DNA of 64,000 bases, taken from positions 186,001 to 250,000 of the forward strand of contig NZ_JBLQUK010000001.1 in NCBI RefSeq assembly GCF_047872805.1, in the 5' to 3' direction. Of the stretch, positions 16,400 through 25,025 are shown in pieces. A program made the translations under genes and the position numbers. The notes under the pieces are model-generated. The model was not told where the DNA came from and made no database searches. It saw only the letters and a program-made list of their open reading frames with translations. The DNA is from Erythrobacter sp047872805 (lineage in GTDB: Bacteria; Pseudomonadota; Alphaproteobacteria; Sphingomonadales; Sphingomonadaceae). Numbering within the stretch: the stretch's first letter is position 1; each line of letters starts with the position of its first letter.

Positions 16400-16831
16400 A
16401 TGACCATTGCCAAGATAATTGGTAACCGGGATCCTTCCGACGTTTTTTCCTGCGATGTGACAACGCCTGTTGCCGAAGCTGTCAGGCTGCTCGCAGGAAA
16501 ACGGATCGGTGCCTTGCCCGTGATGCGTGATGGGCAGGTTGCCGGGATCGTATCAGAACGCGACATCATCTACCGACTTGCCGAAAAGGGCAGCCAGTGC
16601 CTTGACCTGACAGTCGAAGCGATCATGACCTCGCCGGCGATTACGGTTGAACCGAGCACAAGGATTGATGATGCGCTGGCGCTGATGACGCGCCGCCGGT
16701 TCCGGCATTTCCCGGTGGTTGATGGCGGAAAACTTGTTGCCTTCATCTCCATTGGTGATCTGGTGAAGAACAAAATAGATGAAGTTGAACACGAAGCCGC
16801 CGCCTTGCGCGATTACATCCAAACCGCGTGA
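16400..16831 (+). CDS. tandem CBS-domain protein
   Basis: A 143-residue cytoplasmic protein consisting almost only of two CBS domains (about 12-60 and 78-128), each with the IGALPVM/RHFPVV strand and a GIVSERDII or FISIGDLV loop ligating adenine nucleotides. Proteins like this bind AMP, ATP or SAM and act as energy sensors. AGAGGAA lies 8 bp before the ATG. It is followed at 39 bp by erpA, so co-transcription is likely, but no functional link is evident. Confidence 0.9.
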   Translation: MTIAKIIGNRDPSDVFSCDVTTPVAEAVRLLAGKRIGALPVMRDGQVAGIVSERDIIYRLAEKGSQCLDLTVEAIMTSPAITVEPSTRIDDALALMTRRRFRHFPVVDGGKLVAFISIGDLVKNKIDEVEHEAAALRDYIQTA

Positions 16832-16870
16832 CACCTTGAGGATCGATGTCGTTGATCCTAAATCGCTGAT

Positions 16871-17212
16871 ATGGCTGAAACGATGATCCAGAATCTGACC
16901 CTGACACCGGCGGCGGCGAAACGCATTGCTTGGATTGCTGAAAAGCAAGCCAAGCCTGCCATCCTGCGGCTATCGGTCGAAGGGGGTGGCTGTTCCGGCT
17001 TTCAGTATAAATTCGACCTCGCCGATGCGACGGAGAGTGACGACAGCGTCAGCGAAACCGACGGGGTAAAGCTGGCAGTCGATCCGATCAGCCTCGATCT
17101 GGTCGGCGGTAGCACCGTCGATTTTGTCGAATCGCTGGGCGGGGCGGCCTTCCGGGTTGAAAATCCCAATGCGGCGGCAGGCTGCGGCTGCGGATCAAGC
17201 TTCGGGATTTAA
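16871..17212 (+). CDS. erpA: A-type iron-sulfur carrier ErpA/IscA
   Basis: A 113-residue A-type carrier with the three cluster cysteines in place: Cys41 (GGGCSGF) and Cys105/Cys107 (GCGCGSSF). It receives [2Fe-2S] or [4Fe-4S] clusters from the Suf or Isc scaffold and passes them to apoproteins. The YKFDLA and VVDPISLDLVGG-type strands match the family. ErpA is the likeliest member in alphaproteobacteria, though IscA/SufA cannot be excluded from sequence alone. No suf genes are nearby. Confidence 0.92.
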   Translation: MAETMIQNLTLTPAAAKRIAWIAEKQAKPAILRLSVEGGGCSGFQYKFDLADATESDDSVSETDGVKLAVDPISLDLVGGSTVDFVESLGGAAFRVENPNAAAGCGCGSSFGI

Positions 17213-17276
17213 AGCGTTTTTGGGCTGACCCAAGCTTCCAATGGACGCACGCCGCTTCATCCTGCATGGATGGGGC

Positions 17277-18083
17277 ATGAAAATCGCCACCTACAATATC
17301 AATGGTACCAAAGCGCGTCTGCCGCGGCTTAAGGAATGGCTTTCGGAAACGCGGCCAGCGGTCGCCTGTCTTCAGGAAACCAAATGTCAGGACCACGATT
17401 TTCCTGCCCAGGAATTTGCAGAGCTGGGTTATCAAGCAATCTGGCACGGCCAGAAGAGCTTTAATGGCGTCGCAATTCTCGTTGATTCTAAGGCCGGTTA
17501 CAGCGTGCAGGAAGTACGGCGCGGCTTGGGCATTGATGGCCCAAAAGACGGAGAAGGCGAGCAGGCGCGCTATCTCGAAGCAGACATTACCAAGGATGAT
17601 CGCGCGGTTCGAATAGTTTGCATCTATCTTCCCAATGGCAATCCGCATCCCGGTCCGAAATTCGACTACAAGATCGCCTGGATGGGCAAGCTGCGATCTC
17701 GGTTGTCGGCAATCTGGGCTGAAGAGGTCCCGGCTGCTGTCTTAGGCGACTATAATGTGATTCCAGAGGATGACGATGTCTATGCCGTCAAAGCCATGGC
17801 AGATGATGCATTGATGCAGCCCGAATCGCGCTCCGCCTACGCGCGGCTGATTGCAGATGGGTGGACCGATGCGCTGCGCACCCACAACCCTCGCGGGGGG
17901 GTATGGACCTATTGGGATTATCAGGCAGGCGCCTGGCAACGCGATCATGGCTTTCGGATCGACCACATCTTGCTTTCCCCAGAACTTGCCGACCGCCTTC
18001 AAGCGGTTGGGGTTGATCGTGACCATCGCGGGCGGGAGAAGGCCAGCGATCACGCACCAACTTGGGCGGTGCTGCGCGCCTGA
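17277..18083 (+). CDS. xthA: exodeoxyribonuclease III
   Basis: A 268-residue enzyme of the AP endonuclease/exonuclease III family, which cuts at abasic sites and trims 3' ends in base-excision repair. Active-site motifs are present: KIATYNING at the start, ACLQETKCQD (metal-binding Glu), GDYNVIPEDDDV, RIDHILLS and ASDHAPTW with the catalytic His. The ATG at 17277 is preferred over one 12 codons earlier because it begins the conserved strand. It starts 64 bp after erpA. Confidence 0.94.
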   Translation: MKIATYNINGTKARLPRLKEWLSETRPAVACLQETKCQDHDFPAQEFAELGYQAIWHGQKSFNGVAILVDSKAGYSVQEVRRGLGIDGPKDGEGEQARYLEADITKDDRAVRIVCIYLPNGNPHPGPKFDYKIAWMGKLRSRLSAIWAEEVPAAVLGDYNVIPEDDDVYAVKAMADDALMQPESRSAYARLIADGWTDALRTHNPRGGVWTYWDYQAGAWQRDHGFRIDHILLSPELADRLQAVGVDRDHRGREKASDHAPTWAVLRA

Positions 18084-18097
18084 AACTGGCGCTCGTG

Positions 18098-18129
18098 CAA
18101 AAAAGCCCCCACCCTGTCGGGCAGGGGCT
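18098..18129 (-). terminator. rho-independent terminator (minus strand)
   Basis: Outer arms AGCCCC (18104-18109) and GGGGCT (18124-18129), an inner CCC/GGG pair around TGTC, and on the minus strand a run of six T (18099-18104 as A). It terminates the SleB gene, 22 bp after its stop, and may also receive the convergent xthA transcript. Confidence 0.8.
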
Positions 18130-18150
18130 CTTTCACGGTCTGATCAGTCT

Positions 18151-18822
18151 TCAACGATAGAAGACATGCGTGTCGATCTGCGCAAGCCGGGTCTTGGCCC
18201 TGCTCCACCGCGGACTGACATGGGTCGCATGGAAATAGACGGCATCAGATGCTTCGGATTCCCACAGGCCTTCGTGCGCAATGCGCGCAACCGCCTTGGC
18301 CCGGTTCCATGCTTGGGAGGATGTGTTGATATTCGGCATCTGGCCGCCGCGCACGAAGGAAAACTGCGAACGCTGGTACACAACGCCGCAGTAACTCGCG
18401 GGCCAGCGGCGATCTTCGGAACGATTGATGATGACCTGTGCGACCGCCAGCTGTCCGGCCAGCGGTTCACCGCGCGATTCAAAATAAACCGCACCAGCCA
18501 GGCAGCGCATCTGTTCAGTCAATTCTTTCTGATCATCGACCATGCCAACCAATTCATGCAGCGACGAAGCGTTGACCGCCGCAGGGGCAAGGTCGCTTTG
18601 ATCCTCTTTGGGAAGCGGCTGAACCACTTCGCGGGACACAAAGGCTGGCTGCTCGGGGACTATTTCGGCCACTTCAGGGGCGGCGAGTGCCGCCTCGGAT
18701 TGCGCGGCCGGGATTGCGGCGGCGTCTTGGGCGATGGCTTCTGAGCCATCGGCACTGGAGAAACTCAAACTTGCGGTCGCAACAATCGCGGCCGCGCTAA
18801 GAGAGTAAGTCTTGCGACTCAT
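18151..18822 (-). CDS. SleB-type cell-wall hydrolase
   Basis: A 223-residue secreted protein: signal sequence (about residues 1-33), a Pro/Ala/Glu-rich linker, and a C-terminal hydrolase_2 domain (about 105-223). The domain contains CLAGAVYFESRGEP with the catalytic Glu, VAQVIINR, CGVVYQRSQFSF and DAVYFHATHV, the pattern of SleB lytic transglycosylases. Outside spore formers this domain serves general peptidoglycan turnover. An in-frame TTG lies two codons upstream, but the ATG at 18822 begins the signal peptide. Confidence 0.9.
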   Translation of the reverse strand: MSRKTYSLSAAAIVATASLSFSSADGSEAIAQDAAAIPAAQSEAALAAPEVAEIVPEQPAFVSREVVQPLPKEDQSDLAPAAVNASSLHELVGMVDDQKELTEQMRCLAGAVYFESRGEPLAGQLAVAQVIINRSEDRRWPASYCGVVYQRSQFSFVRGGQMPNINTSSQAWNRAKAVARIAHEGLWESEASDAVYFHATHVSPRWSRAKTRLAQIDTHVFYR

Positions 18823-19023
18823 AGACAATTACTATTTGTGCGGTGAGCGAGCTCCGTCACAGGCTGGGACACGCCGCGATGGTTCGCGGGGATAGAGGGT
18901 GGTCCAATCTGGCCTGTCGGCTGCCCCCCGTCTGCGTGCCAATCAAGCGACCGAATTGCCGCTGCATTGGCCTCCGCGTCTGGAAGCAGCGCGGCAAATA
19001 GTCGCAAAGGGGACTAGGTCAAG

Positions 19024-19359
19024 TTAATGCGGCAGAAGTGCGATGAACCGTTCCGCATCGGCGACGTCCACCTCCAAAATCCAGATATCAGGGTCCTGAC
19101 GCTTCCGTCGCTCAAGGTAATCAAAAAATTCTTTTGGTTTTTCAATGTCTTCTGATTTCGTTGCAACGAATGGTCGGCTTCCATCCAATTGCGGCATTCT
19201 TTCAAATAGCCGCGCGTCCCTGCCGCGACACATGCTTACAATTAACACCGTCCCGGCATCGCGCTCACCCTTGGCAAGCACCATGGCGCTGCCCCCATGC
19301 GATTCGGCAAGGCGGATCAGGCTTGAAACTTCTAGATGTGCAGGCAGTCGCGTGGTCAT
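19024..19359 (-). CDS. DUF1491-family protein
   Basis: A 111-residue protein with the DUF1491 pattern: TTRLPAHLEVSSLIRLAESHGGSAMVL, KGERDAGTVLIV, and the C-terminal DPDIWILEVDVADAERF. The family is restricted mainly to alphaproteobacteria and has no known function. It starts 35 bp after the thioesterase stop on the same strand, in line with the hpf-ptsN block, and is likely the last gene of that transcript. The following 200 bp to the SleB start hold no evident gene. Confidence 0.8.
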   Translation of the reverse strand: MTTRLPAHLEVSSLIRLAESHGGSAMVLAKGERDAGTVLIVSMCRGRDARLFERMPQLDGSRPFVATKSEDIEKPKEFFDYLERRKRQDPDIWILEVDVADAERFIALLPH

Positions 19360-19394
19360 CAGCGTGGATTAGGAGGACGCATGTCAGGCCCACA

Positions 19395-19850
19395 TCACAT
19401 CGAATAACCGGGCAAGCTGGAAAGTGCGATCCGTGATCGCATGAAAGTGCCGGTGCCGCGGCCGATCTCATCGCCCGCCTCATCAATCAGCCGGGCTTCG
19501 GCAACAAGAACACGGCGCCTGCCACTGATCCAGCGACCTTCGGCAATGACTTCGCCTTTGCGCACAGGCTTCGTAAAGTGGAGATTAAAGCTGGTAGTGA
19601 GCAGAAACCGGTCGGTCATCAATGTATTTGCGGCATAAAAGGCCGCGTCGTCCAGCATCTTGAAATAGATCGTCCCATGCGCCGCCCCCGCAGCATGATA
19701 GACGTCTCGCGTGACGAGAAAGGTCAGGCGCGATTGCCCTTCGCCAGTGATTTCCAGCTTCGAGTTGAAAACGGAATTGACCGGTGCGGTCGCATAAAGC
19801 CGCTCCAGAGCCCGATAATGCAGGTCTGCTCCTGCTTGTTCAGGCGGCAT
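19395..19850 (-). CDS. PaaI-family hotdog thioesterase
   Basis: A 151-residue hotdog-fold protein with AHGTIYFKMLDDAAFYAANTLM (the helix and active-site HG..D pattern of PaaI-type thioesterases) and the TTSFNLHFTKPVRKGEVIAEG strand. Members cleave acyl-CoA or aryl-CoA thioesters; the physiological substrate is unknown. The ATG at 19850 overlaps the ptsN 3' end by 11 bp, pointing to translational coupling, and the longer upstream frame is antisense-like. Confidence 0.82.
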   Translation of the reverse strand: MPPEQAGADLHYRALERLYATAPVNSVFNSKLEITGEGQSRLTFLVTRDVYHAAGAAHGTIYFKMLDDAAFYAANTLMTDRFLLTTSFNLHFTKPVRKGEVIAEGRWISGRRRVLVAEARLIDEAGDEIGRGTGTFMRSRIALSSLPGYSM

Positions 19851-20301
19851 CGCGGAGGAATTGATTGGTAAGGACTGCAAACATCGCCTCTGCATCGGGC
19901 GCGTCCAGCAATGCACTCAGCATCGCCTCATCACGCACCAGGCGGGAAATCGCCGCGAGGGCATGAAGGTGGGTTGCCCCAGCGCCTTCTGGTGAAACAA
20001 GGCCGAAAACCAGCGTAACAGGGATCGCGTCAGCCGATCTGAAATCAACTGGCCGCGTCAGCTTGAGCACTGCCATCGTTGGCCGTTTTACCGCATTGCT
20101 GCGGCAATGCGGAATCGCCACCCCGCGACCAAACCCGGTGCTGCCGAGTGCTTCGCGCTGCTCCAGCCCTTCGATTATTTCTTCAGCATCAAGGCCGTAG
20201 ACGTCGGCGTATAGTGCCGAAAGCCGATGCAAGACTTCATGGCCCGTTTCCGCGCTGGCAAAGGCTACCGCTTCGGGCAAAATTGAAATGTTTACGTCCA
20301 T
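19840..20301 (-). CDS. ptsN: PTS IIA-Ntr regulatory protein
   Basis: A 153-residue EIIA-Ntr. It has the phosphorylatable His65 in GVAIPHCR, the REALGSTGFGRG segment before it, and the VFGLVSPEGAGATHLHALAAISRLV stretch typical of the fold. In alphaproteobacteria PtsN relays PEP-derived phosphate to regulate potassium uptake, (p)ppGpp and other processes. It lies downstream of hpf with 181 bp between them, as in many proteobacteria; this gap contains a CTTGACC that could be a -35 element and no evident gene. Confidence 0.92.
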   Translation of the reverse strand: MDVNISILPEAVAFASAETGHEVLHRLSALYADVYGLDAEEIIEGLEQREALGSTGFGRGVAIPHCRSNAVKRPTMAVLKLTRPVDFRSADAIPVTLVFGLVSPEGAGATHLHALAAISRLVRDEAMLSALLDAPDAEAMFAVLTNQFLRDAA

Positions 20302-20482
20302 TGCGAAATCGAAATCCCGATCAAATGTGGACTCCCAAGCATGCGAGACAATACTCGGTCAAGTGAGCCAAAATCAACACAACGCAGATGGTGCAATGCG
20401 CGCGACAGCACGGGTCCAGTCATACATGGGGGACCCACCTTGTTGCTCTACGGCTCCCTACCGTAGTCAGGTTTTTACGGTC

Positions 20483-21043
20483 CTAACGCGGTTCAACCCA
20501 TCCGATTGATCCGTCTTCGCGGCGATAAACCATATTATGCCTGCCAGTGCCAGCATTTTTGAATAACAAAGCAGGCGTGTTGCGCAGATCGAGCATCATC
20601 ACAGCATCCGCGACGCTGCCCTCGGGCACGTCGATGCTGGTTTCAGCGATGATCGGCGGTGCATCGGAAACAACTTCAACTTCGGGCTCTTCCACTGCAA
20701 AGATGGTGTAAGCGGCCTCTTCTTCAGCCCGCACTTGTGAAGCACGCTCATGATGATCGGTCAGCCGCCGCTTGTAGCGGCGCAGCTGCTTTTCGATCTT
20801 GGCAACCGAATCGTCGAGCGCAAGGTGGGCATCATGGGCAATTCCCTGAGCTTTCAGGATCATTCCATGGGTGACATGCGTGACTATGTCACAGGTAAAA
20901 CTGCTGCCGGATTTTCCAAACGTTACTTGCGACGACAACGCCCGGTCGAAGTATTTTTCAACCGCTCCGCCGAGCCGATCAGCTGCGTGCTCTTGCAGCG
21001 CGGCGCCGGTGTCGACCTGATGTCCCGAAATACGGATGTCCAT
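20483..21043 (-). CDS. hpf: ribosome hibernation promoting factor, long form
   Basis: A 186-residue long HPF. The N-terminal ~100 residues match YfiA/HPF (DIRISGHQVDTGAALQEHAADRL, then the VEKYFDRALSSQVTFGK strand and KIEKQLRRYKRRLTDHH). An acidic linker follows, then the C-terminal dimerisation domain with MLDLRNTPALLFKNAGTGRHNMVYRR-like sequence at about 148-183. Long HPF dimerises 70S ribosomes to 100S during starvation. AGGAGAA precedes the ATG. It sits between dnaQ and ptsN. Confidence 0.93.
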   Translation of the reverse strand: MDIRISGHQVDTGAALQEHAADRLGGAVEKYFDRALSSQVTFGKSGSSFTCDIVTHVTHGMILKAQGIAHDAHLALDDSVAKIEKQLRRYKRRLTDHHERASQVRAEEEAAYTIFAVEEPEVEVVSDAPPIIAETSIDVPEGSVADAVMMLDLRNTPALLFKNAGTGRHNMVYRREDGSIGWVEPR

Positions 21044-21077
21044 CGTCGTCTGTTCTCCTTCTATGTGAAACTAGTGG

Positions 21078-21791
21078 TCACCGTGTCCATACTGCGTTGT
21101 TAATTCCGGCCACGAATTCTGCATGACGCGCTAGCTCTTCGGCTGATGGGCTATGAAGACGCGGAGCGCGGCTGCGAACCGGCGCGGCTGCGCTGGTGAA
21201 CGGATATCCGTCTGAGGATTTGCCCTCCGCCGGGTCAAGATTGGCGGGCACAGCCTCGGCGGAAAGTTCGAGACCGATCTGGCGTCCGCCCGTCAATTCG
21301 ACATAGACCTGAGCAAGCAGTTCGGCGTCGAGCAGCGCGCCGTGCTTGACACGGTGGCTTCGATCCACGCCATAGCGCGAGCAAAGGGCATCGAGTGAGA
21401 GCTTGGCACCAGGGTGCTTTTTCCGGGCAATTGCCACGGTGTCGATCATCCGGTCCATGGCAATCGGGACACGCCCAATCCGGGTAAGTTCAGCATTCAG
21501 AAAACCGAAGTCAAACCCCGCATTGTGCGCAACCAATGGCGCATCGCCGAGAAATTCGAGCAACTCGCCAAATGTATCAGCAAACAACGGCTTGCTTGAC
21601 AAGAATTTCGCAGACAAGCCATGCACCGCCTCAGCGGCAGCAGGCATATCGCGTTCGGGGTTGTAATAAGCGTGAAATGTCCGGCCGGTTTCAACCCGTC
21701 CGATCATCTCGACACACCCGATTTCTACCATCCGGTCCCCGGTTTTGGGGTCAAGGCCTGTCGTTTCCGTGTCGAAAATCACTTCCCGCAT
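21078..21791 (-). CDS. dnaQ: DNA polymerase III epsilon subunit (3'-5' exonuclease)
   Basis: A 237-residue proofreading subunit with the DEDDh motifs: IFDTETTGLDP (Exo I), VAHNAGFDFGFLN (Exo II) and the HRVKHGALLDAELLAQVYVEL His/Asp pair (Exo III). It supplies 3'-5' proofreading to the Pol III core. The C-terminal ~60 residues (from about 178) are the alpha-binding tail. It lies 60 bp downstream of coaE in the operon that starts with ppsR, the same order as in Caulobacter. Confidence 0.95.
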   Translation of the reverse strand: MREVIFDTETTGLDPKTGDRMVEIGCVEMIGRVETGRTFHAYYNPERDMPAAAEAVHGLSAKFLSSKPLFADTFGELLEFLGDAPLVAHNAGFDFGFLNAELTRIGRVPIAMDRMIDTVAIARKKHPGAKLSLDALCSRYGVDRSHRVKHGALLDAELLAQVYVELTGGRQIGLELSAEAVPANLDPAEGKSSDGYPFTSAAAPVRSRAPRLHSPSAEELARHAEFVAGINNAVWTR

Positions 21792-21851
21792 TTCGCAGGT
21801 TATTCACCCATGCGCGCATTAGCGCAAGAGGGGTGCGCGCGTATCACTGTT

Positions 21852-22448
21852 CTAGCGATCGGATAAAAGCGTCTCAATCAGCCGTTCCACCTGTTCCTGC
21901 GTCACTGACAAAGATGTGCCAGTGCCAATTATATAATCCGCCCGCTCACGTTTTTCCGCGTCAGGAATTTGCAAGGCAAGAATGTGTTCAAATTTCTCCG
22001 CACTCATGCCTGGTCGGGCCAGCACACGCTCCCGCTGCACATCTGCAGGGGCCGAAACCACAACGATCACATCAACAGCTGCATGTCCGCCGCGTTCGAA
22101 CAGCAATGGGATATCGAACAGGATCAATGGGGCAGAAGCATGCTTGGCAAGAAAGCGGGCGCGGCGCTCGCCCACCGCCGGGTGCACAATCGCTTCGAGC
22201 GCGGCGAGTTTTTCAGGATCGGCAAAGACAATCTTGCCGAGCGCTTCGCGGTCGACCCCGTCGGGTCCGGTAGAACCGGGAAACACTGCCTCGATCGCGG
22301 CGTTCAATTCTCCGCCCAACCCCTGCATGGCGCGAACTTCGGCATCGGCATCGAAGACTGGGACACCGGCGCGCGCAAACATTGCCGCAACGGTCGATTT
22401 GCCCATACCGATAGAACCGGTGAGGCCGATTATGCGCTGGCCGCTCAT
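21852..22448 (-). CDS. coaE: dephospho-CoA kinase
   Basis: A 198-residue P-loop kinase catalysing the final step of coenzyme A synthesis. The Walker A sequence GLTGSIGMGKST is at about residues 8-19, with the VFDAD and PLLFERGG lid/nucleotide motifs further on. The ATG overlaps the aroE stop (ATGA). Length is typical. Confidence 0.96.
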   Translation of the reverse strand: MSGQRIIGLTGSIGMGKSTVAAMFARAGVPVFDADAEVRAMQGLGGELNAAIEAVFPGSTGPDGVDREALGKIVFADPEKLAALEAIVHPAVGERRARFLAKHASAPLILFDIPLLFERGGHAAVDVIVVVSAPADVQRERVLARPGMSAEKFEHILALQIPDAEKRERADYIIGTGTSLSVTQEQVERLIETLLSDR

Positions 22449-23299
22449 GCTGTCAGAATCCGGCGCAGTTCATCATCGTGTTCGCGTGGGGCTGGCTGAC
22501 CAAAGAACACCTCAAATGCTATCGCAGCCTGCCCGATCAGCATGGAAAGCCCGTCTATAGTGTGCAGGCCCTGATCTCGCGCAGCCTGCAAGAAGTGTGT
22601 CTCGTGCGGAGCTGTTACAATATCATAGGCAATGCTGCGCGGCGGCGCGTGGCTCCAGTCAAAGGCTAACAATGGCTGCCCTTGCATCCCCAATGACGAG
22701 GCGTTGACCACCAGGTCGAGGCAAGATTCGCGGTCGTCAAAGGGAAAGTCGGTCGGTTCTGCAAAATGCGCCAGATCAATCGCGTGGTGCTCCCCCTCCG
22801 GTGCAAGCTCATCAAGCAAAGCGCGTGCCTTTCCCGGATCGCGGCCCGCCAACACCAGCGTGAATCCTTGGCTTGCCAGCGCGGTGATGATCGCTCGCGC
22901 CGCACCGCCGGTTCCAAAAATTCGCGCCATTCGGAATAGGTGCGTTTTTCCAAGTGTGCCGGACAATGGCTCAAGGAAGCCTGCCGCATCGGTGTTGGTG
23001 CCGGTGAGCGAGCGGTCAAACGCGGGATAGACCGTGTTGACCGCGCCGATCGCTTCGGCGAGTGGTTCGACATTGTAAAGCAACGGTATTACCGCCTGTT
23101 TGTGCGGCATGGTGACATTGCATCCGCGCCACGCGAGGTCGGTCCGGCGCGCGGCTAGGTAATCAGCCAGTTCGTCAGCCTGAACATTGCAGGCGCGATA
23201 TTCGGCGTCGATCCCAAGCCTGCCGAGCCAGAAGTTGTGGATCGCAGGCGATTTGGACTGTGCAATCGGATCACCGATCACCTCGGCATAGGGTTTCAT
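22445..23299 (-). CDS. aroE: shikimate dehydrogenase
   Basis: A 284-residue NADP-dependent enzyme of aromatic amino acid synthesis, reducing 3-dehydroshikimate. Substrate residues are visible in SKSPAIHNFWL, the catalytic lysine in NVTMPHK and the Asp in TGTNTDAAGF. The nucleotide fold shows as FGTGGAARAI, followed by NASSLGMQG and the C-terminal DGLSMLIGQA. It overlaps both neighbours by ATGA. Confidence 0.96.
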   Translation of the reverse strand: MKPYAEVIGDPIAQSKSPAIHNFWLGRLGIDAEYRACNVQADELADYLAARRTDLAWRGCNVTMPHKQAVIPLLYNVEPLAEAIGAVNTVYPAFDRSLTGTNTDAAGFLEPLSGTLGKTHLFRMARIFGTGGAARAIITALASQGFTLVLAGRDPGKARALLDELAPEGEHHAIDLAHFAEPTDFPFDDRESCLDLVVNASSLGMQGQPLLAFDWSHAPPRSIAYDIVTAPHETHFLQAARDQGLHTIDGLSMLIGQAAIAFEVFFGQPAPREHDDELRRILTA

Positions 23300-23904
23300 G
23301 CGATCAACACCCCTTGCTCGCGCAGCGCGCTGAGCAGCGGCAGCAACGGCATCCCGAGCACAGTGAACTGATCTCCTTCAATGCTCTCGAACAATTGCAC
23401 CCCAGGACCTTCGATCCGGAAAGCACCGACGGTGTGACTGATCGCGGGCCATTCAAGGCCAAGATAATGCGCGATAAAATCCTCCGACAAATCACGCACG
23501 AGCAATCGCGCAACGCTGGCATGGCTCCATTCGCAGCCCTCTCCGCGGACCAGGGCGGCAGCGCTGTGGAGTTCCAACGCCTTTCCGGAAAAGAACCGCA
23601 AATGTTCAGCGGCTTCATCGCGGTTCACCGGCTTGTCGAACCGGCGTCCACCCACCACGACCAGTGAATCGCTGCCAAGCACCAGCGCGGAAGGATATCG
23701 AACCGCCAATGCTGCGGCCTTGGCGACGCTTAACGCCTCAGCGATTTCGGGCGGAGTTGCGCCGCGCAAGTTATCTTCGACCGCCCGTTCATCAAGATCA
23801 GCAGGCATGGCGTCATAGTTCACGCCAGCGGCATCCAGCATCGCGCGGCGGGAAGCAGATTTTGAGGCAAGGATCAGGCGGGTTGGGTTGCGCTCTGCGC
23901 TCAT
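23296..23904 (-). CDS. maf: Maf-family nucleoside triphosphate pyrophosphatase
   Basis: A 202-residue Maf protein: the start LILASKSASRRAMLDAAGV is diagnostic, followed by GSDSLVVVGGRRFDKP with the catalytic Asp. Maf enzymes hydrolyse non-canonical or modified nucleotides and may influence division; subfamily (YceF or YhdE) is not certain. It overlaps ppsR and aroE by ATGA on each side. Confidence 0.93.
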   Translation of the reverse strand: MSAERNPTRLILASKSASRRAMLDAAGVNYDAMPADLDERAVEDNLRGATPPEIAEALSVAKAAALAVRYPSALVLGSDSLVVVGGRRFDKPVNRDEAAEHLRFFSGKALELHSAAALVRGEGCEWSHASVARLLVRDLSEDFIAHYLGLEWPAISHTVGAFRIEGPGVQLFESIEGDQFTVLGMPLLPLLSALREQGVLIA

Positions 23905-24746
23905 ATCGGTTTTGAAACTCCATCAACCGACCTGTCACGACGCTCACGCTCTTGCACGAGCCGGATGATCGCTGCCGCACTTTCCTCGATCGATCGGCGC
24001 GTGACATCAATCACCGGCCAACCATTGTCAGCGAACATCCGCCGAGCAAACTGAAGCTCCGCTTTGACCCTGTCATTGTCGACATAGGAGGTTTCCGTGC
24101 CTTCATTCAGAGACAGCAAGCGGTTGCGGCGAATCTGCACCAGTCGTTCGGGCGCAGTTGTAAGGCCAACGACCAGCGGGTGGCGCAGTCCGAACAGCGC
24201 TTTAGGAGGCGGGCTTTCAACGACCAGTGGTATGTTGGCGACTTTATAGCCGCGATTGGCGAGATAGATGCTGGTCGGGGTTTTTGAGCTGCGCGACACC
24301 CCGGCAAGGACAATGTCGGCTTCTTCCCAATCTTCATAGGCAATGCCGTCGTCATGCGCGATTGTGTACTGGATCGCTTCGACGCGCTTGAAGTAATCGG
24401 CATCCATTGCGTGTTGACGACCGGGCCGGCCATGCGCTTCCTGACCCAATTGCGATTCCAGCGCTGCGGTTACCTGATCCAGCACCGGCACTGCAGGCAG
24501 ACCCAGTTGCCGGCAATGTTCCTCCAACCGGGACCGGGTTTCCGGATTGACGAGGGTAAACAGCACAAGCCCCGGATTTTCCACCAGATCGGGTACAATC
24601 CGGTCAAGATGCTGGCGGGATCGCACCATCGGCCAGAAATGGCGGCTCACCATAGGGTCATCGAACTGCGCCAATGCCGCTTTGGCAATCATCTCCAGCG
24701 TTTCACCGGTTGAATCCGATACAAGGTGAAGATTCAAACGGTTCAT
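23901..24746 (-). CDS. ppsR: pyruvate,water dikinase regulatory protein (DUF299)
   Basis: A 281-residue bifunctional kinase/pyrophosphorylase regulating PEP synthase or pyruvate phosphate dikinase. The start HLVSDSTGETLEMIAKA and the P-loop GVSRSSKTPTSIYLANRGYKVAN-type region are diagnostic of DUF299. The ATG at 24746 is used: it begins the family N-terminus, while the longer open frame runs back into the origin-like region. It is the first gene of the ppsR-maf-aroE-coaE-dnaQ operon and the left neighbour of the putative origin, matching Caulobacter, where the same gene is numbered first. Confidence 0.94.
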   Translation of the reverse strand: MNRLNLHLVSDSTGETLEMIAKAALAQFDDPMVSRHFWPMVRSRQHLDRIVPDLVENPGLVLFTLVNPETRSRLEEHCRQLGLPAVPVLDQVTAALESQLGQEAHGRPGRQHAMDADYFKRVEAIQYTIAHDDGIAYEDWEEADIVLAGVSRSSKTPTSIYLANRGYKVANIPLVVESPPPKALFGLRHPLVVGLTTAPERLVQIRRNRLLSLNEGTETSYVDNDRVKAELQFARRMFADNGWPVIDVTRRSIEESAAAIIRLVQERERRDRSVDGVSKPI

Positions 24747-24784
24747 CGACTGATTCGGAAAATCTCGGTGATCGAAACGGAGCG

Positions 24785-24793
24785 TGTGGACAA
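24785..24793 (-). promoter_or_regulatory. DnaA-box-like 9-mer
   Basis: TGTGGACAA on the plus strand reads TTGTCCACA on the minus strand, 8 of 9 matches to TTATCCACA. It is within the putative origin, 38 bp upstream of the ppsR start. Confidence 0.5.
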
Positions 24794-25016
24794 GTGTGGC
24801 ATAAACCACGGGAGGAAACAGCCGACAAGTCCGGGAGAGAATTTGCTGCCCACTGCCACCGATTTTCTCTGGCTACTTCTCGACAGGAGAACGCCGTTGT
24901 CGACAGGCTGGGAAGAGTGGGGATAGATCGCGCTTGACGGCGGATTCAAACGGAGTCGCGCAACTGTAAAAATCCACTCGCGCCGGGAAAGAATGGGCAC
25001 AGGCGGGGAATTCCCG

Positions 25017-25025
25017 CTATCCACA
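25017..25025 (+). promoter_or_regulatory. DnaA-box-like 9-mer next to AT-rich stretch
   Basis: CTATCCACA, 8 of 9 matches to TTATCCACA, 23 bp before the AT-rich run at 25048-25075 and 60 bp before the hemE start. Confidence 0.55.
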